From positions 54,378 to 118,377 of the forward strand of contig VTPC01000910.1 in NCBI GenBank assembly GCA_011009095.1: a DNA stretch of 64,000 nucleotides. The letters are read 5' to 3'. This document shows positions 61,084 to 64,000 of this stretch, in pieces; within the stretch, counting starts at the first letter, position 1, and the number at the start of each line of letters is the position of its first letter. This stretch comes from Ignelater luminosus (lineage: Eukaryota > Arthropoda > Insecta > Coleoptera > Elateridae). The position numbers and the translations under genes are program-made. A model generated the notes under the pieces. It was not told where the DNA came from. It made no database searches and worked only from the letters and a program-made list of their open reading frames with translations.

Positions 61084-63830
61084 CCATAAAGGCAAAGATC
61101 CTTATTAAATTTACTGTGGTAGCTAACTTCATGCCATTCTGAGTTCAACCTAACTAATTAACGAAAGAGAAAGATTCTGAATTGCACTATAACACCTAGT
61201 AGTTGGGGATGCTTACCTAAATTCCTCCCTAGACTCTGATTTTAGGGATATTAATATACATACACATTCAGGATTATCTCGAAATTACATCAAGATTGCT
61301 TTCGGATATCGGTCTTCTAAAATGTCCAGCTACGCATCGCAAAATTTGAGCTTGTATTGGAAAATTGCAATTTGTGTGCATTAAATTCTTAATCAATGAC
61401 ATTTTTATTCTTCCCTCAACATAGTGCTTGGTAGCAAATATAACTCGATTCTTAAATTTTGTAAGCGATTTATTCCAATGCAGTGTGTGGTTTGGGATCA
61501 TATCTTTTAGAGTTGAAGCTCCTTTTCTAAAGATCAAAAGTCTGTTTAAAATCTCATTTTGCACTACACAATTTACTATGTACTATATGAAGAATTACAA
61601 GAAAGATTTGTTTGGTCGGCTCAACTTCAAAAGATAAACGGACGTTATTAAGCAACAGAATTTAAAAATGGTTTCGAAAAATGCTTAACATTGGTATACA
61701 TAAATTAATTAACTTCTAAATATAGTGTAATCACTTGAAATGATTCTGGTTTTTGTACTGACTAGATTACAATATTTTCAACTTTGGTAACAATAAGTTT
61801 ATGTTACTCGAATATAAATGATCTCCCTAAAATGAATAATAATAATCATTCGTGTGTGTTATTTTAGAATGAGATTGATCGAATACATTGGATTCATTGA
61901 TACTTGAAGTGAAAACTCATACTTTCAAATAGGTAATTAACGGTATATAGTCAAAATTATCTAGCGCTTAAAATAACATCGCAAAAAATCAATTTGCTGA
62001 CAATACTACTAAAAATAAAATAATTATATGCAATCAAATCCTGCCCCGCCTCCTTCAGGTTTTCTTTACTGTGTCACGCTTTTTAACCTTCATTCAGTCT
62101 TGTAACGTGGTTAATTAGTATACACCCATTAGATGGGTATGTTATTGTGACTTTACTGCACCTATTTTCATCTCATAACACGAATCTTTACATTATTAAT
62201 ACCTGTTAACTGCAGGCCTTCTTGGAATAAAAAATAGGAGGTGGGTTGTACGGACTGATTGTAACTATTCATTCGATTGAAATCATCATTGTAACTAGCA
62301 ATTATAGAATGTAATACAAAGTTGGCTGTTTTCCATTGCTAATTATTCAAATAAAGCCATAAAACATCAATTAATGAAGAGGAGTCAACCTTTTAAGTTT
62401 TTATCAAAGGAGACGTATTTCTATACATAGATACTTTTAAAACGTATTAATACTTACGTGTTTCTGCATTTCAATTAAACCACAACCTTGACTATTATAT
62501 AATATCTAATACAAATAATAATGCATTACAACAAAATATAGTAGCACGTCTTCATGTTTAGTACGTACACCTCAAAATCTCTGTGAACTCTAATTATTTA
62601 ACAAATACGGTGGCATTCTTCGTGACGGTATACTATTTGCTAATTTAATTTTATTCATGCAAACATACATTAAAAAAGCAAGGACAGGGATGGGCATAGT
62701 AATCCCAATGCGTATTTGTATACTAACACAAAACAACCAGACAGGTCGAGTTTTTTTTTCAGGTGTGAAATGTGAAAGTACAAAAATAGGTTAATTTGGT
62801 AGGCATTAATTAGCTACTGCTGCAAGAATTTAAAAAACGACCTAAACGGACAAATTACTGTATATTTGTGATTTTAGTATTTTTATATTTTAATAAAAAA
62901 AAAATACTGAAGATTTTTTCTGACAATACAAGAAAATAATAACCGCAATTGGGTTATTTATATTTTATAGTAATCAGGAGCTACTTTAACCATGTTGTTT
63001 CGCAAGATTTCTACCTGAAGGTATTTGCACATATTATGTAAGAAGAGGTTTTTCATCTAATGTTTTTGTACAAAAGAATATGCTACACTCCTATGAACCA
63101 TTAAAAAACCCGAAGCATCTGTATTCTTAATTGAACGCACTCAACATCAAGCAAAAAACTACAAACAACATAATTGCTTAGATTGTGCAATATACATATA
63201 GTTCAATCCAAACAATACATTGATAAAAAACATAAAAGCATACAAGCATGGTATTAAGAGAGCAAATCCCAATATTCCATTCAAGGCCTACGTAGGTAAA
63301 CGAATTCAATCACGACTTTGATCTTCAAAATCATAAAATAGTCAATATTAAAATTATAACCCTGTTCAAAAATCTAAATAACCATTTCGAGTTTTAATGT
63401 TAAGCTAGTATAATCTCGTTGTTGCTTTGCACTGCTAGTGCGCATTATAATCAATGGTCTCCCAGCTCGATTCAATGTAGCGTCTGTCATGGATCGAATC
63501 GAAAGCTAAGCTAATTGAAACACTGGCATTATCAAAAATAGCGTCATGCCAAAACGGCATCATATACACATATCGTTGTTTCATTATATTAGGGCTCAAA
63601 TTTAGAATAAATTCCTGAAATCTAAATTGCAGGTTTTTCAGAGGGAACGGTCAATACTTCGAAAAGTGATGGTATCGGCAAATATAAAGCTAAAAAGTTC
63701 ATGTGGTTACGAAGACACTTCTTCCTCTTTTGTCAAGTATGCATTAAGTTCCCTCTAATAATGCCATGTGGTGTAACAAAACAACATCGGTATTTCGTCA
63801 TAGCACTGCAATAATTATTTTGGTAGCAAT
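61084..63830. other. no gene recognised
   Basis: The open frame 61274-61564 (-) has no recognised family. Positions 62687-62715 hold CAGGGATGGGCATAGTAATC, like a hAT end, but no partner end was found. Otherwise AT-rich. Confidence 0.3.
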
Positions 63831-63831
63831 A

Positions 63832-64000
63832 TACGAGGCTTGCTGAAAACATTTCTGCAAATGGTTAAGAAAAACACAGATACAATTTAGTAAATGGCTT
63901 TATTGTTTTTCAAAACATTTTTTTCAATCTGAAGTTGGTACCTCAGAAACCAATTGCCTAAATGTCTCAACGGCTGCTTCAGGCGAAGAATAACGCTCAC
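63832..64000 (-). mobile_element. mariner end with transposase C-terminus, cut by window edge
   Basis: TACGAGGCTTGCTGAAAACA at 63832 looks like a mariner terminal repeat next to TA. On the - strand, 64000 to about 63915 reads ERYSSPEAAVETFRQLVSEV then PTSD, a TGA where Trp is usual, and KKCFE. This is the C-terminal end of a mariner transposase. The rest of the element is outside the window. Confidence 0.7.

Noticed and set aside
61274..61564. 96-codon - strand frame
   Set aside because: No domain or splice support; resembles nothing I know, so not called as a gene.

Overview
This window comes from an insect nuclear genome. It is very AT-rich, its coding sequence is split by spliceosomal introns with GT..AG ends, and it is full of mariner-type and other insect transposons. 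A beetle is a reasonable guess but only a guess. There is no operon, phage, CRISPR or bacterial signal.

Only two host genes can be supported. (1) On the + strand, 1882-2959 is a two-exon acyltransferase of the DGAT2/MOGAT family (triacylglycerol synthesis in the ER membrane). (2) On the - strand, 5510-30198 is the 3' part of discs large (dlg1), the MAGUK scaffold of septate junctions and synapses. Thirteen coding exons could be placed to the base with consistent phases: an alternative first exon with its own ATG (30104-30198), PDZ3, SH3, a HOOK region with three symmetric cassette exons (51, 42 and 87 nt, all phase 1-1), and the guanylate-kinase-like domain. With every exon included they encode 542 aa. 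No PDZ1, PDZ2 or L27 exon was recognised in the 34 kb upstream of the alternative first exon. The long isoform must therefore start beyond the window, or those exons escaped my reading. The two genes converge on a 2.5 kb shared 3' region.

The dlg introns hold decayed retroelements: a non-LTR 3' end at 7.3-8.2 kb, reverse transcriptase scraps at 19.0 and 24.1 kb, and a Penelope-like element with a GIY-YIG domain at 19.4-20.3 kb. They also hold a hAT-like non-autonomous element at 8.76-10.70 kb with a smaller inverted-repeat element inside it, a Tc1/mariner-superfamily transposase relic at 27.5-28.6 kb, and a GC-rich tandem patch at 25.7-26.0 kb.

From 30.2 to 64 kb there is no recognisable host coding exon. 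The region carries a pogo/Tigger-like transposase C-terminus with a PHD-like finger (31.9-32.85 kb) and a mariner with an in-frame deletion of its catalytic core (38.78-39.80 kb). A compound inverted-repeat element (39.93-41.82 kb) has two further palindromic elements inside it. There is also a nearly intact mariner with perfect 31-bp ends (50.05-51.33 kb), several MITE-like palindromes, a degraded multicopy insect gene (57.7-59.5 kb), an old mariner interrupted by a MITE (59.56-61.08 kb), and the end of a fourth mariner cut by the window edge (63.83 kb onward).

I did not find a convincing undescribed system. The most useful leads are the short dlg isoform start, the dlg cassette block, the altered HPHG motif of the acyltransferase, and the nested inverted-repeat elements.
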